In this document: in pieces, positions 1-11,399 of the stretch
Layout of the letters: the number at the start of each line of letters is the position of its first letter
Numbering within the stretch: the first letter of the stretch is position 1
NCBI GenBank assembly: GCA_030141605.1
Contig: JAQGDQ010000238.1
Span: forward strand, 186,001-250,000
Source: Tubiluchus corallicola
Lineage: Eukaryota > Priapulida > Priapulimorpha > Priapulimorphida > Tubiluchidae
Direction: 5' to 3'
DNA length: 64,000 nt
The notes under the pieces: generated by a model
The model's input: only the letters and a program-made list of their open reading frames with translations
Database searches by the model: none
Told to the model about the DNA's origin: nothing
Translations under genes and position numbers: made by a program

Positions 1-1212
1 ACATTGCTAGAGATTTTAGCATAAATTTTACTGTGATTCCCTTAAATATAATATCAAGTGGGGGTAGCCCACAAATTAACTCTAGTTTGTCTTTTGAGGG
101 GTGAAAGTGACAACCAGTAGCAGTTTTCATAACGTCATACAACAGATCGTCAAACAATGAGTGCTTTCTTACCATCCAGGCTGGAGCAGCATACATTATA
201 ATTGGTAAAACTAAAGTCTTAAATAGAGCAATGATAACACTGAGACTGAAGCCTTTATACAGCATGCTCTTACGCTTAATTGACATCCACCTATTCCAAG
301 CTTGTCTTCTAACCTTACTTACATGATTTTCAAATGACAAATTACTGTCGATTGTAACTCCTAAAACTTTACTACTTTGCACGTAACTAACATCATTGGT
401 TCCAAATTTTAAGCAGTCGTTTAAATCATGAAGGCCAAATGGAATTACTTCAGTTTTTCCTTGCGAGCAATTTAGTATCTGCCGCCATTTAAAACACCAA
501 TTATAGAGTTTATCACAGCACAGCTGACTAGTTCTAAGCGTTTCATATTCGGAAGAACAAGCTACAAGTATTGTTCCGTCATCTGCATATTTAAAATTAT
601 CAGTATTTGATATTGCTAAGATTTCGTCAAACATGTCGGACACATAAAAATTAAATAGCACCGGGGAGATGACTGACCCCTGTGGCAGACCTATCTTACA
701 ACAGTATTCCTGAGAAGTATAGTTATTGACCTTGATGCGCACATTCCTTTCATATAGAAAAGTCTTAATAAGACCCAGAATTCTACCTTTAAAGCCGGCC
801 TCATATAGCTTAAACAGTAGACCATCCAACCAGACGCTGTCAAAAGCGCGCTGGAAATCACAGCAGATAGACAGACAGACATCATTTTGTAGTAAATGCT
901 TTTGAATATTTGATATTAAGCGAATCAAATAGCGACCGGTATTGCGACCTGCCATGAAACCTTCCTGCACTTCGTCTATCAGATCATTTTCAGATATGTA
1001 AGTTCTCAATCGATTTGACAGTAAACGTTCAGCAAATTTGCCAAAATAGGATGAGAGCGTCAGGGGTCGAAAGCTACCAGGATCCGTATAATTTGTTTTG
1101 CCTTCCTTTTTAATGAATATTACATTGGATTCACGCCAAACCCACTCGCTTTTACTTAAACAAAGATTACACAAGTATAGAAAAACGGCCTTGGCCCAGA
1201 AGCCAAGGTGTT

Positions 1213-1213
<1 letters not shown>
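1..1213 (-). mobile_element. Non-LTR retrotransposon (Jockey/CR1-like LINE), reverse-transcriptase segment, open to the window edge
   Basis: Read on the minus strand, this stretch is one continuous frame of about 404 codons with no stop. In order it shows a RT finger-like segment with SFRPLTLSS, the block EGFMAGRNTGRYLIRLI, the first catalytic aspartate block CDFQRAFDSVW, the GLPQGSVISPVLFNFYVSD block, the catalytic YADDGT box, and the thumb-side blocks KVLGVTIDSNLSFENHV and PIIMYAAPAW. This order is that of LINE reverse transcriptases; Jockey or CR1-type is my best placement, not proven. The protein copies element RNA at a nicked target. The 5' side stops abruptly at the GA microsatellite at 1214, so the endonuclease and the start of the RT are missing here. 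The 3' side continues beyond position 1. No stop or frameshift is seen, so the copy is young or still under constraint. Confidence 0.9.
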
Positions 1214-1300
<87 letters not shown>

Positions 1301-1301
1301 G
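1214..1301. repeat. (GA)n microsatellite ending in GACA repeats
   Basis: About 75 bases of uninterrupted GA are followed by three GACA units. The tract sits exactly where the LINE reverse-transcriptase frame begins, so it marks the truncated 5' junction of that element. The 160 bases to its right are purine-rich decayed repeat, not RT sequence. Confidence 0.95.
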
Positions 1302-1930
1302 GTGCAGAGAAAAGGAGATAGAGAGAGAAGGGGAAAAAGAGAAGGAAAGAAGGGAAAGGACGAAAAATCGTATTTCCTTAACAACATTTTCTTAAAAACA
1401 ATTAGCAAGATGTTATAGGAGCCTAAGAGTAGAAAAGTATCCTTTCTCTCCGTCGGTGAAGTGCCTCACTTCACCTCCTGCTTTGCCATTCTTCCCATTA
1501 TCAAGACAGAATTGCTTATAATTGCACCACTGTCTTTGCCTAAATGTTTGGAATCAAGCAACTTGAATGGGAGGGTACGCTCGCATACGAGGCTCTGTCT
1601 TCTAATTCGGCTAATTAACGGCAATTATCCAAAGTCAAACTGAGTTAATGAACTGTTAAAAATATTATAGTCCGTAATTAGCGGTCAGACATCTTCCCTG
1701 CGCACTTAAGTTTCGCAATAAGTCAGGATGTATCAAGCATAGTTATTGCAGTAATTAGTTGTTAATTATGTTTAGGAAATATTTGCCCCAAACAGGGTTC
1801 GCTCAGTAATTGTGATGTTATCTAATGAAAGAAAGTCAGAAAGCAGCTGCATAGTATCATAATTACGCTGGGTTCAACAGAGTTTAACACAAGCGAAGGG
1901 TATAACCCAGGCAACACGACGAAATTGCCC

Positions 1931-2097
1931 CAATGTTGTCACAATACTTTCTGCAAATATTTTGACAATATGCACATTGTACCAACATTTTTATCAATAT
2001 TTTTCGATATTGCGACAATATTGTGACAATATTGGTACCAATACTGTCACAACATTGTACCAATATTTCTGATGATATTTTTTACATATCGTGACAG
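1931..2097. repeat. Degenerate array of ACAATATTG-type palindromes
   Basis: Variants of ACAATATTGT and its relatives (ACAATGTTGT, CAATATTTTG, ACAATATTGG) occur about every 12-15 bases for roughly 165 bases. Each unit is nearly self-complementary, so the array can fold on itself. It has no coding potential and no clear function. Confidence 0.6.
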
Positions 2098-2281
2098 CTA
2101 AACTCTTCAAATAATTCTCTGCAGAAGAGCAAATGCTTATAAAAATTCATAATATTCTCCACTGAGCCTACTAGACAGGGATCTAAATTATAGTTCATTT
2201 TGCCTATAAGTGATTATAGCCGCAAGTTTATTGTCTTAATAGATTAGCCACAATAAACTATGTACTAGACTATATCGGCTT

Positions 2282-2780
2282 GTAGTAGTAGTAGTAGTAG
2301 TAGTATATTTTATTGACTATAAATACAATGATTGATACAAAAACTGGGGTGGCAGAAAATAGTAAAATCTACAGTCCATCGTCACAAGTGGATCACATTA
2401 GCATACAAAATAAAATAGTTGTACTAACTTTATACCATTTGGTATAGTCGTACTAACTTTATATCAACTGGTTGTATACTTTAGTTGATATTTTAAGCGA
2501 ATAGTAAACATTCATAAAACTACTGTTGGTTTTGAAAAATTTGTAACACTTTAGAGCAAATTTCAAATACATGGTTACTTTCCATAATATTAGAGGGTGT
2601 AGAGACACTAGGATATTTTCTTTTAATTTTACTAGTCAAGTTATAGTTCATTAATACACGTTTTTTTGCTTGCATTGCTCCACATGTACATAGCGTTTGA
2701 TTTCTATCGTCACCGCCTCATCTACCGGTCTCAATTCTTAAGTGCTTGTAGCCTTAGTCAAGAGAAAGCTATTCGGTTGT
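2282..2780 (-). mobile_element. LINE 3' end: RT C-terminal tail, 3' UTR and (TAC)n tail
   Basis: On the minus strand a frame reads KHLRIETGR, then a stop where an aromatic residue is expected, then NQTLCTCGAMQ and a decayed tail ending at about 2535. The RIETGR...LCxCG arrangement matches the cysteine-bearing C-terminal end of CR1/Jockey-like LINE ORF2 proteins. About 230 bases of untranslated sequence follow, then CAATAAAATA and a (TAC)n run at 2282-2304, a typical LINE 3' tail. It carries a nonsense mutation and a probable frameshift upstream, so it is dead. It is not part of the 1-1213 copy: it lies upstream of that copy in the same orientation. Confidence 0.75.
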
Positions 2781-3400
2781 TTTTCTATAGTATTCTCTGG
2801 TATGTTTGGGGTGGTCAAGCCCTGGTTCTAACAAAGAGTTATAATCTCATCAGAGTATAAAATAGTATTCCCCGGTATGTTTGGAATGTATCCGTATTTA
2901 TGGGTTTTCTCACTAATTCGTAACTTTGTTCTCCCACTATTCTCTTACACATCTTGTTCTTTCAGCTAATAGACATTATGGGAAAATACGAAACTGGTTT
3001 AATAATACAATAGCTCTAATCTTGCTCTCACTACATTCTTTAACCCCACTTCTAATCTTATATATTTTACCATTTATATATTAAAATGTGTATAAGGGAA
3101 AAATAAGAGTGAAGTGCTGATGACCAACTAAAAGCTTTAACAAATTAACGGTGAACACTTGTCTGCGGGACACTAGAGCAATACATGGGCTTTGGGCAAT
3201 GGAAACTCGACAGTCGCCAATAGAACTCATTGGCTCACTAACCAGAACAGTAACCACTTTGTTAATTTGAACTCAGGTGCTGAAACGCGCTCGGGACGAG
3301 GAGGATGAAACAAAATTCACGAGATTAAAGTTTATTTCCATTTTATTTATTGCTAATTGTTCGGCACTAACCCGGAAACAAGTCGTGGAAATATACAATT

Positions 3401-3505
3401 TTATGTGTATATATGTGTGTGTATATGTATGTATGTAAGTAAGTATGTATGTGTGTGTACGTGTATTTTATATGTATATATATAATGTATGTATGGATGT
3501 ACAGC
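3401..3505. repeat. (TG/TA)n and GTAT microsatellite
   Basis: Mixed TATG, TGTG and GTAT units run for about 105 bases. The apparent 85-aa minus-strand frame across it is a translation of the repeat. Confidence 0.85.
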
Positions 3506-4389
3506 ATGCAAAAGTAAATATACATATTTCCTAAAATTTTAAATAGTTTGTAATAATATGCAGGTATCCTGTAGCAAACTAGGTAAACGTTTAAATGCAC
3601 CGTTATTTTCTTACTACTATTCATTTTATTATGTGTTTATGGAGGCATTCTCAATTCTAAGTAGTAAACGTTTTTTACGATTTCTGCACTACTTCATTAA
3701 ATTTTTGTACTTTATTACAGTAATTATTTCTGTACACTGGAGAACTACAGTATATTATAAAGTATAATATTAGAATAAGGGCAACATGTACAGGACTGTA
3801 TGGTCGTATTTGACATTCTTTTGTTGTATCTTGATGTAATACCAATATTGTTCATGTGTGCGAAATAAAATAGTTCTTTTTCTACTCGAACTTTTCATTG
3901 ATTGAATGAAGCAGGGTCGCCATTTTACGCGTCTTGTTCCGAAGACCACTTCAGTTTAATTTAAGCGGAATAACTAACTGATTTAATTATTAGCTGAATT
4001 CAGTCCAGGTTTCAAAGCAACCTCAAGTTTCAATTCACCTCACAACTTCATTTAATTCAGCTAACGTTTCAAAATATTCACCACTGAAATGAACTCAACG
4101 AAATTTAACCAAAGTTAAACTCAGCGGAACTTAACCCAATTCATAACTTTCTTGTGCCAATTCAACTCTCAACTCAACTAAAAAACTTTCAACTCGCAAC
4201 ATTTAATTGAACTCTTACTTAGCCTTATTAATCTTTTTAACTAACTTCTCAAATTAACTTAACTCCAAACTTGACATAATTAATCTCTTGATTCAACTAA
4301 AAAAATATCAACTCAGACAAACTCAAACTAGTTAAAATCATATTTACTTGCTTCTTTGCCGTGCTGACTGGTAGGTTGTTTGCTTGGCA

Positions 4390-4565
4390 GATTGACTGAC
4401 CAACTGAATGACTGAATGGGTGGCTGCGTGGCTGCGTGGCTGGCTAGTCTAACTGAACTGACTGAATGAGTAAATGAATGAATGGATGAATGAATGGATG
4501 AATAAGTGAATGAATGAATGAATGAATGAATGAATAAATGAATTAATTAATGACTGAATGAACTA
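4390..4565. repeat. (TGAA)n tetranucleotide repeat
   Basis: TGAA units with TGGA, TAAA and TGAC variants form an imperfect array. A short GGCTGCGTGGCTGC patch lies inside its left part. Confidence 0.85.
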
Positions 4566-5179
4566 ACAAACGAACACATGCACTACGTGACCGCCAGGAT
4601 AATTCCAGTTCTCGCTAACACCCACAGGGCGTTGTGAGACCTATCTAAAGCTCTTTATCCCTTTAATCTTGGTATTAACCCAAAATCATTGATTAATAAA
4701 AAATAACTATTTGTTCAGAAGGGACGACCTCCATTACAGCTAAAAATCTTCCAATTGCGTCCTACGCAGGGACACGTAACAACCAGACCACAACGGTGAT
4801 CTTTTGGACAATGCTTGTAAAACTCATTGTATTCGTAGTGTAACGCTTTTCTGTAACTATTAAGTAAATGTGTTGCCAAATCGACAAAAGCGCTGAACTC
4901 TTTGTTGTATCATCTGGTACACTATTGTGAAGAAGGTCTTGTTAAGTCCAATAATATTTATTTTGACGGTTGAATTTAAATACAATTAGCTTAGCTTATT
5001 CAGGTGTCTCGTGGTGGTAATATGTCTAAACACTAATTTGTAAATGTGCAAATAGGTGAAACAGACAAATATTCTTGATAGACAGACAGTAGGCCTATTC
5101 TTTTGAGAACGTTTGGTTCTTCACCCTGTCATGTAGTTTGCACTATCGAGTTTCGTCTTCTCCGCGTCTGGGTTATTGT

Positions 5180-5325
5180 TGTCCGTCATCGTCGTCATCA
5201 TCGTATCGTTACAATTATCGTCGTTGCCGCTATCGCCATCATCGTCATCATCATCGTCGTTGTCCTCGTCATCATCATCATCATCACCATCACCATTGTC
5301 GTCGTCGTAGTCATCACTAACATCT
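5180..5325. repeat. (ATC/GTC)n trinucleotide repeat
   Basis: ATC, GTC and GTT triplets alternate over about 145 bases. Two overlapping frames give poly-Ile/Val and poly-His/Arg/Ser runs, which are artefacts of the triplet repeat. Confidence 0.9.
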
Positions 5326-6464
5326 TAGTACGCTGCACAATAGATGACCTCAAGGTGATTTTTTACAAGGTGAGTTTAAAAATGCCACGTGCAAAAAACT
5401 GTGTGGCACTTGCGCGAAATTCGAAACACCAAACTAACACTGCTTGATGAACTATTCATTAGAGCAAAAAAAATAATGTCACGTCAAAAATAATGAGATA
5501 CATTCTCAAGCAATATTTGTGGATTTTCAATGTTATACTATTGTCATAGGTACGTAAATACCTAATCCTGGTGATATTATACACATAATGCTGTAACATA
5601 ATCATTACACTAACATAACGCAAATCGCATTGCCATAAAATTTCAGCTAACAAAATTAACGACTATTACACTGATGACTATTTGAAAAGCTTTATTTGGG
5701 AAACTTGACAGCTGTTGGAAGGTTTCTTCTCTGAAGAACAATGATGTGTGAATGCGGAGTGTGAAGACAAGCGGCTAGCGTGAAACACATCTTTTACCTT
5801 TCCCATTTCTCCACTTACCGTCTCAGCATCCCAGGAGTAAGGTGAGAAAAATCAGGTCGTGGCCCACCTGTCAGTCAGGTAAAAATCCTACATACTGGAC
5901 AGGGCGTACGTAAAATGTCGACTCGGATTTCGGATCCCTACAAGTCAGACCTTGAATATTTATCAATGAATTATAGTGATATTGCAGGCATCAACAAAAA
6001 ATGCTGCAAAATCAGCGTCACAAATTTGCAAACAGATTAGAACGGTTTTGAGAAACCAGCATTAGCAGTGCACTATATGACTTGTGATAGGTTGCTCCAC
6101 TCTGCGGCTGCCCAATCTTCTCATGCTGTGAGGATGGAGTTTATAGGATCACCTCTCTGCACGTGGCTCGCTTCTCCATGCTGATACAGCTACAGCTGTG
6201 ACAAACCCAACCCACCCACTTGACAACTGCGAACATCTTCTTTGCCAACTGCCAAAAACTCTATCAACCGCCTCTAATACAGCATAAACTTAGAATGCAA
6301 GTTTGTGAAACCACACGACGCCTGCTGTTGCTAGACACTTCGGTTTTACATTTTAGGTTTATCTTAAATAAGGCAATGAAATGATGGCAGTGATGCCAAT
6401 GACGCCAATAATATGATAGTAACAATAACCAAAAAACGACAACGGCGGCAGTGTTGACAATGAT

Positions 6465-6640
6465 GTGGGTTAGGTTAGGTAGGCAGATAGGTAGGTAGGT
6501 TGGTAAATAGGTAGGTAGATAGGTAAATAGCTAGGCACATAGGTAAAGGTACATAGGTCGGTAGGTAGGTAGGCAGGCAGCACATTAGGCAGGCTACTAG
6601 GTAGACAGGCAGATAGATAGGGAAGGCAGTAAGGTAGCAG
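6465..6640. repeat. (GGTA)n / AGGC tetranucleotide repeat
   Basis: GGTAGGTA and AGGCAGGC units with many substitutions form an old, imperfect tetranucleotide array. Confidence 0.85.
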
Positions 6641-8788
6641 GTCAGCATCAGTTATAAGTATCCAAGTATGAATATTTTAGTATGAAACCATATTTTAGCT
6701 GCTCCCGATCAAGTTTTGTGTTCAAAAAATTCATGCTAATGCCTTATGATATTTTTGGAATGTGATCGATCAATGGCGATAATGAATTTCTAATCACGTT
6801 AGTAACAACTTTGATAGCTAGTTGTGTATAGGTATTGTAACTATTTATTGTGCTAACACAATAAATGCGATCTATTTGAAAAATAAAAAACTATATCTCA
6901 CTCGATTCAGTACTATATGTGGATATTGTGTCAAACCCAGCTCCAATACAGGAGTATTCTTTTTCAAATATTCTAATATATTGTGAGTGTACATATTACA
7001 TAGAATTAGAAACAGATATACAAATATAGGCATCAATGGAAATCCAGCAGCCAGTATAAAAAATCGGACGCGTGCCAAAGAGCATTGAAAATGGAGCAAT
7101 TGTTAGCTCACTTCCGGCCAACTCCAACACATTTTAGTCGGACGTAATTGGAATAAAACAAATTAAAGATAATGTAAATTTCAAATTTCGTTGCGGCTCT
7201 GTACAAAATCCAGAAAATTGACAAATCCAGATGAATGACTATACGTCACACGATCGACTTTTGTCAGTTGGTTTTCCGTACTCCGTAGTTCATCTTCCTC
7301 GGCTTATTAGCTCTTCAAAGCCAAAATTTCTATTTATTTTTAAGCGACTAAACTGTAATTGAAAACCGAACTTAACTAAACGTCTCATATTTGCAAAACT
7401 TATTACAATCCTTACTCATCAGTATTCATCAGTATCACTGATAAGACAGACGAACATAAATCATTTCGAATTTATAAAACTTCACTTTCACAGCGCGTTT
7501 CTTGCAAGCGGATGTCAAGGTTTATAATGAATTTATTAGAGATTATTATTTAAGCTTGCAGCAGTGCCCAACAAGATTCAAACACTGCCTTTATCATTTT
7601 AGCAGAACAGTGTTTCTGTCTACACTCAACATTCGAGTATCTCTTTCTAATTTAACTCCACTTAAACATTTCGGTTCAATTAGTTTACAAACTGGTTGTC
7701 TAAGTAGCTACGCCCTAACCTCGGCAAGTCAATGTTTAATTATCCCACGAACGGCGCGAGGCGAAGGTAAACAATTCGGCCTAGAATCTCTGTTTGCTCT
7801 TAGACGATAAGATGACTTTAACAGACGATGCGTCTCCGTAGTGTGCAGGTATGAGTGTGCACCTGCGCTGTGATTAGATATCGTCAATCCCGCTACAACG
7901 GTTTACTTATACGTCCAATTTATGAAACATATTCTTAGATAAAAAAGTGGACGCAGTCCGACGCATCACGACTGATTGACCTTGACGTTCGTTACCATGA
8001 CTGTTTAACTCAACGGCGTGTTTTTAATACCTGAATAAATATTGTTTTCGCCAGTTGTAACCGGGTAAATGCTTTTTATTTCCTATAAGATCAAAATTAA
8101 TTATGCAAATTTTAAAGCAATGACATATTTGATTTCCTAAAAAACTGGACGATTGCTAATTATTATTAAATAATGCAAAAAGTGGTTTAATTAGTAAACC
8201 GTTTTGTTACTAGAAGCATTTGGCCACTGTAACAAGACTGTGATTACATTGACCCAACTGCTTAAACACTCGGTGTCGCGAGATTTTTAACTTTGATAAT
8301 TAAGTTTATTTTTCTTTTTAAATTGAGTAAAACCGTTTATTGGTGTCCCACAAAAAAGTGTTGGAATCTATACAGCAAATGGGTAGACTACGTCATGAAT
8401 CTGTTACTCTCTAAGTAGCAATTTAATGACTGTACTGCGGGATTGCTTCTTAGCTAAACATTTGGTTCATAGATGGCGCCACAAGTTTACTTCATATCAG
8501 ATTCCTTTGGTAAGTAGGCAAGAAACGCTGGCTGGACGGTACAGTGAAGATGGTTGGCATCAACAACTTGTCAAAAACATTATAGATTGTTATAACGTTT
8601 TTACCATATTTGTTGCTGTTACATAATAAAAATTCGATTCATGCACAAGCATACAGAATATCAGTGAATCTCGTTCACAAAAATTAAACTAGATTCAGAA
8701 ACCACGTTTTTCATTTTGATTAGTTTTTGTTGTAACTTTACACTTCTTAAGAAAAGCAAAAAGCTTTATATAAAAAATAATTGAACTT

Positions 8789-8794
8789 TTTTAT
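8789..8794 (-). promoter_or_regulatory. Candidate polyadenylation signal of the upstream Hes gene
   Basis: TTTATT on the plus strand reads AATAAA on the minus strand about 770 bases past the WRPW stop codon. It would give a 3' UTR of about 0.8 kb, long but plausible for a Hes mRNA. Any nearer variant signal could be used instead. Confidence 0.35.
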
Positions 8795-9565
8795 TTCAAG
8801 CGTCATAATTTCGTATAATACACAAAATACATATTTACAAGTCACATAAATTTGGAATTACAAAAAACGATACAATTTTTAACTGCTGACACATTTAATA
8901 TTTGGTCCGTTCATGGAATTTTTTTTTTCATTTAAGCAAAGAAAAAGGATAAAGTTCTTACAAGTTATGGGAATGTGTCCGTATGGAACAATTTTGATTT
9001 AGGGGCAGCTATAGAATAGGAAGCATGAAGTACAGTACAAAACTGGCACAGTTAATTCAGCATTCAGGCTAACGGATGTTATCATTTACAATAAAGCATT
9101 CATTGTACTGCTTCCCTGCTATACCCCTTTTAGTGGAATGCGTCAAGAAATAATACTGATTTTCTACCACGAAAGATATGATACAAATAAATGGAATATA
9201 CATAAAAAAGTAAAATTCAATTCAAATTGATATCGACTGATTGACCTAACATGCACTGTCTCTGTCTAGTACTTTAATTACGAACACTAAACTTTTTCAA
9301 AGTATTCAGGTTAGCTAACATTTCTTTTGTGTATTTAATGATATTTTCGAAACTACAGCTATAAAACGCTTTATATAAAACTCAAAAATATATGCGTTCA
9401 GTAATCTAGGCCATTCATATATAAAATTTTAAACACAAACGTTATAAAATGCTGTGATTATATTCAACAGTATACAATTTTAACACTAAAAATGGACGTT
9501 TCTCTGAAAAACATGCTTATGTACAAAGTAAAAAACAACAAAAGTTCAAAACAATTGAGCAGCTT

Positions 9566-11075
9566 TTACCAAGGCCTCCACATGTCCTTTGCAACAGGAC
9601 TAGTGACTGGACTCACATTCGGACTGATTGTGGTCATGTTAGGTGAATGCTGACGAGAATAGTCTAGAACTTGCTGATGGGCAGCAATCATCTGACTTCC
9701 CGGCACAACATAAGCAACATCACCATTTTGAAGTCTTGTGGGCACTAGATTCAATCCAACGTAACACAAAGGCTCCTTATTTTGTGGTGAAGACAGTCGG
9801 TGTTGAATGGCAGCCTGCTGCTGAGGAGATAGCTGAGGAGACACTGGTTCTTGCTTCAAGGGCTCTGCCACCAGTTTTGACTGCTGTGAAAGGACACGTC
9901 CTTGTTGTTGGGACATCTTTCCTTGAAGGTGTTGCATGAGGCGAGCTCGTACAGACGTATCCGCCATTGCTTCTCCAGTATTAATGTACTGCCCCACAGC
10001 AGTGGCACATTCAGTATATCCAGCCCTGTACTTATGCATGTATTCATTGTTAGCTGAAAAAAGTAAAAAAATGCAAGTTAGTTTAGCTTACTGACCCACA
10101 ACAAAGGCATACGTAATTTATATTCACTAACAAAATTGTAAAACAAAACAAAAATAAATTTAACAGATCATGTCTTGCTGCCACAGTGATGTGTCTGTAC
10201 AATAAAACATTGATATTGATGTTCATCAATATAATCATTAGAATTTCAAAATTTAGTAACTAACAGAATTTTCTTTTCCAAAACAGCGGGTTAATTTAAT
10301 GATAAAATATTCATTGAAATGTTTGTGACTAGTATCCTAAAGTGTTTTAATGCACTATAAAAAGGCAGGAAACTTCATAAATAAATTATTTAAAAGGCAG
10401 AATAGAAACTTACCAATTGCTTGTTGTTGCAGTTGAACGCTCTTTAAGTACTTGACTGTCATCTCAAGAATGTCAGCTTTCTCCAACTTGGAATGGCGTG
10501 TACTCTGCAGAACAATAAAATGATTGAAGTTTGTAGGTAAAATTTAAAAATATTCACAAATCAAAGTGCACGGAAGAAAAAAATGAAAAAATTATGTCAG
10601 CATACATCCTTGATTCCAGAACTAATTATCCTATAAACTATAAATTTAACTAAAAGAAGATTCAATACTTACATCTTTATTCATCCCTTCCAGCACTAAT
10701 TTCTTCAGTTCTTCTAAACATGTATTAATTCTATCACGCCGCCTCTTCTCAATAATCGGTTTGAACACCTAAATAAAACATGAAATTATATAATTACATT
10801 ACGAAATATAATGTAAATATACAAAAATGTTAGGCGCAAAATTAATCTTATTTAACCTTATATCTTCTAATGTCAGGAAAACATATTTTGTCAAAACTTA
10901 CGCACGAAATATAAGAAAAATTATTAGCATCACGATCACTAAGTTAGAAAAACGGTCACAAATCTCGAAGCAGATAGAAAATTTAACTCATAATCCAAAA
11001 AAACAACAATGGTCAACATACTCTGCGATTATGTTGCCTTTCGTTCAACGCTTGTTCGTGTTTTACCGCCGGCAT
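9566..11075 (-). CDS. hes: Hes (hairy/Enhancer-of-split) bHLH-Orange transcriptional repressor, four exons, complete
   Basis: I assembled four coding exons by splice sites: 11075-11022 (starts MPAVKHEQ, donor gtatgt), 10768-10673, 10504-10414 and 10053-9566. All junctions are GT-AG and keep one frame, giving about 242 aa. Residues 19-32 are the basic region with the Hes-type proline (FKPIIEKRRRDRIN). Helix 1, loop and helix 2 follow (SKLEKADILEMTVKYLK, about 55-71), then an Orange domain at about 86-126 (HKYRAGYTECATAVGQYI), a Gln/Ser/Pro-rich linker, the block LVPTRLQNGDVAYVVP at about 183-198, and C-terminal WRPW, the Groucho/TLE-binding motif. Family knowledge: Hes proteins dimerise, bind N- or E-box DNA in the nucleus and repress proneural and other Notch-target genes. 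LKQE near 146-149 fits a SUMO consensus. The start is supported by A at -3 and by exon 1 ending just before the basic region, as in vertebrate Hes1. The paralogue lies near 62 kb. Confidence 0.95.
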
Positions 11076-11181
11076 TTTCACAAATTTCACCAACTATAAT
11101 TATTTGCTTTGCAATATCACACAAGCACCGTTCAGCTACTAAGCGTGTCGAAGTGTGTACTGGAATGTGACTGAGTCAGCA

Positions 11182-11196
11182 TATATACGGTATATA
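11182..11196 (-). promoter_or_regulatory. Tandem TATA boxes of the Hes gene
   Basis: Two TATATA motifs lie at 11191-11196 and 11182-11187, about 110-120 bases upstream of the Hes start codon on the minus strand. Transcription would start near 11150-11160 and give a 5' UTR of about 80 bases. A CCAAT-type box lies further upstream, at 11270-11274. Confidence 0.6.
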
Positions 11197-11214
11197 CGAT
11201 GCAGGTGTTCAGCA

Positions 11215-11344
11215 CTCGTGTACTCGTGCGTGTGAAGAGATTTCTACGATCTTTCCCACGAAACGGTAGCCAATAGGAACGCCGCTGCACCAGCCCTTTA
11301 TCTGGGAGCGCGAAGCATGAAAACAACACAAAGCTAGTCTCGTG
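11215..11344 (-). promoter_or_regulatory. Three CACGAG N-box-type sites upstream of the Hes gene
   Basis: CTCGTG on the plus strand, CACGAG on the minus strand, occurs at 11215-11220, 11223-11228 and 11339-11344. CACNAG is the N-box bound by Hes/E(spl) repressors, so these sites could mediate auto- or cross-repression by Hes proteins. The first two are only 8 bases apart start to start. Confidence 0.5.
11253..11260 (-). promoter_or_regulatory. CSL / Su(H) binding site, proximal
   Basis: TTCCCACG on the plus strand reads CGTGGGAA on the minus strand, a perfect match to the YGTGRGAA consensus for CSL (RBPJ/Suppressor of Hairless). It lies about 180 bases upstream of the Hes start codon, next to the N-boxes and the CCAAT-type box. 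Confidence 0.6.
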
Positions 11345-11354
11345 CGAGGGGTCA

Positions 11355-11362
11355 TTCCCACG
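11355..11362 (-). promoter_or_regulatory. CSL / Su(H) binding site, distal
   Basis: This is a second CGTGGGAA on the minus strand, in the same orientation and 102 bases upstream of the first. Two perfect sites in about 110 bases of a Hes promoter suggest direct Notch control. They are not arranged as the classical head-to-head paired site. A CACGTG E-box lies further up, near 11430. Confidence 0.6.
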
Positions 11363-11399
11363 CTTTTACCCCCAATCACTGGCGAGAGATCACATTCCA

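Larger units (their letters stand above)
2871..8700. other. Gene-free stretch with simple repeats
   Basis: I see no supportable gene here. It holds alternating GT/AT-rich sequence (3401-3505), TGAA tetranucleotides (4390-4565), ATC/GTC trinucleotides (5180-5325) and GGTA tetranucleotides (6465-6640). The short open frames lack family motifs and usable splice context. Confidence 0.55.

Noticed and set aside
5103-5447. Ile/Val-rich possible membrane protein and an overlapping His/Ser/Arg-rich frame
   Set aside because: Both arise from the ATC/GTC triplet repeat.
9643-9939. 98-codon plus-strand frame
   Set aside because: It is the antisense shadow of the last exon of the first Hes gene.
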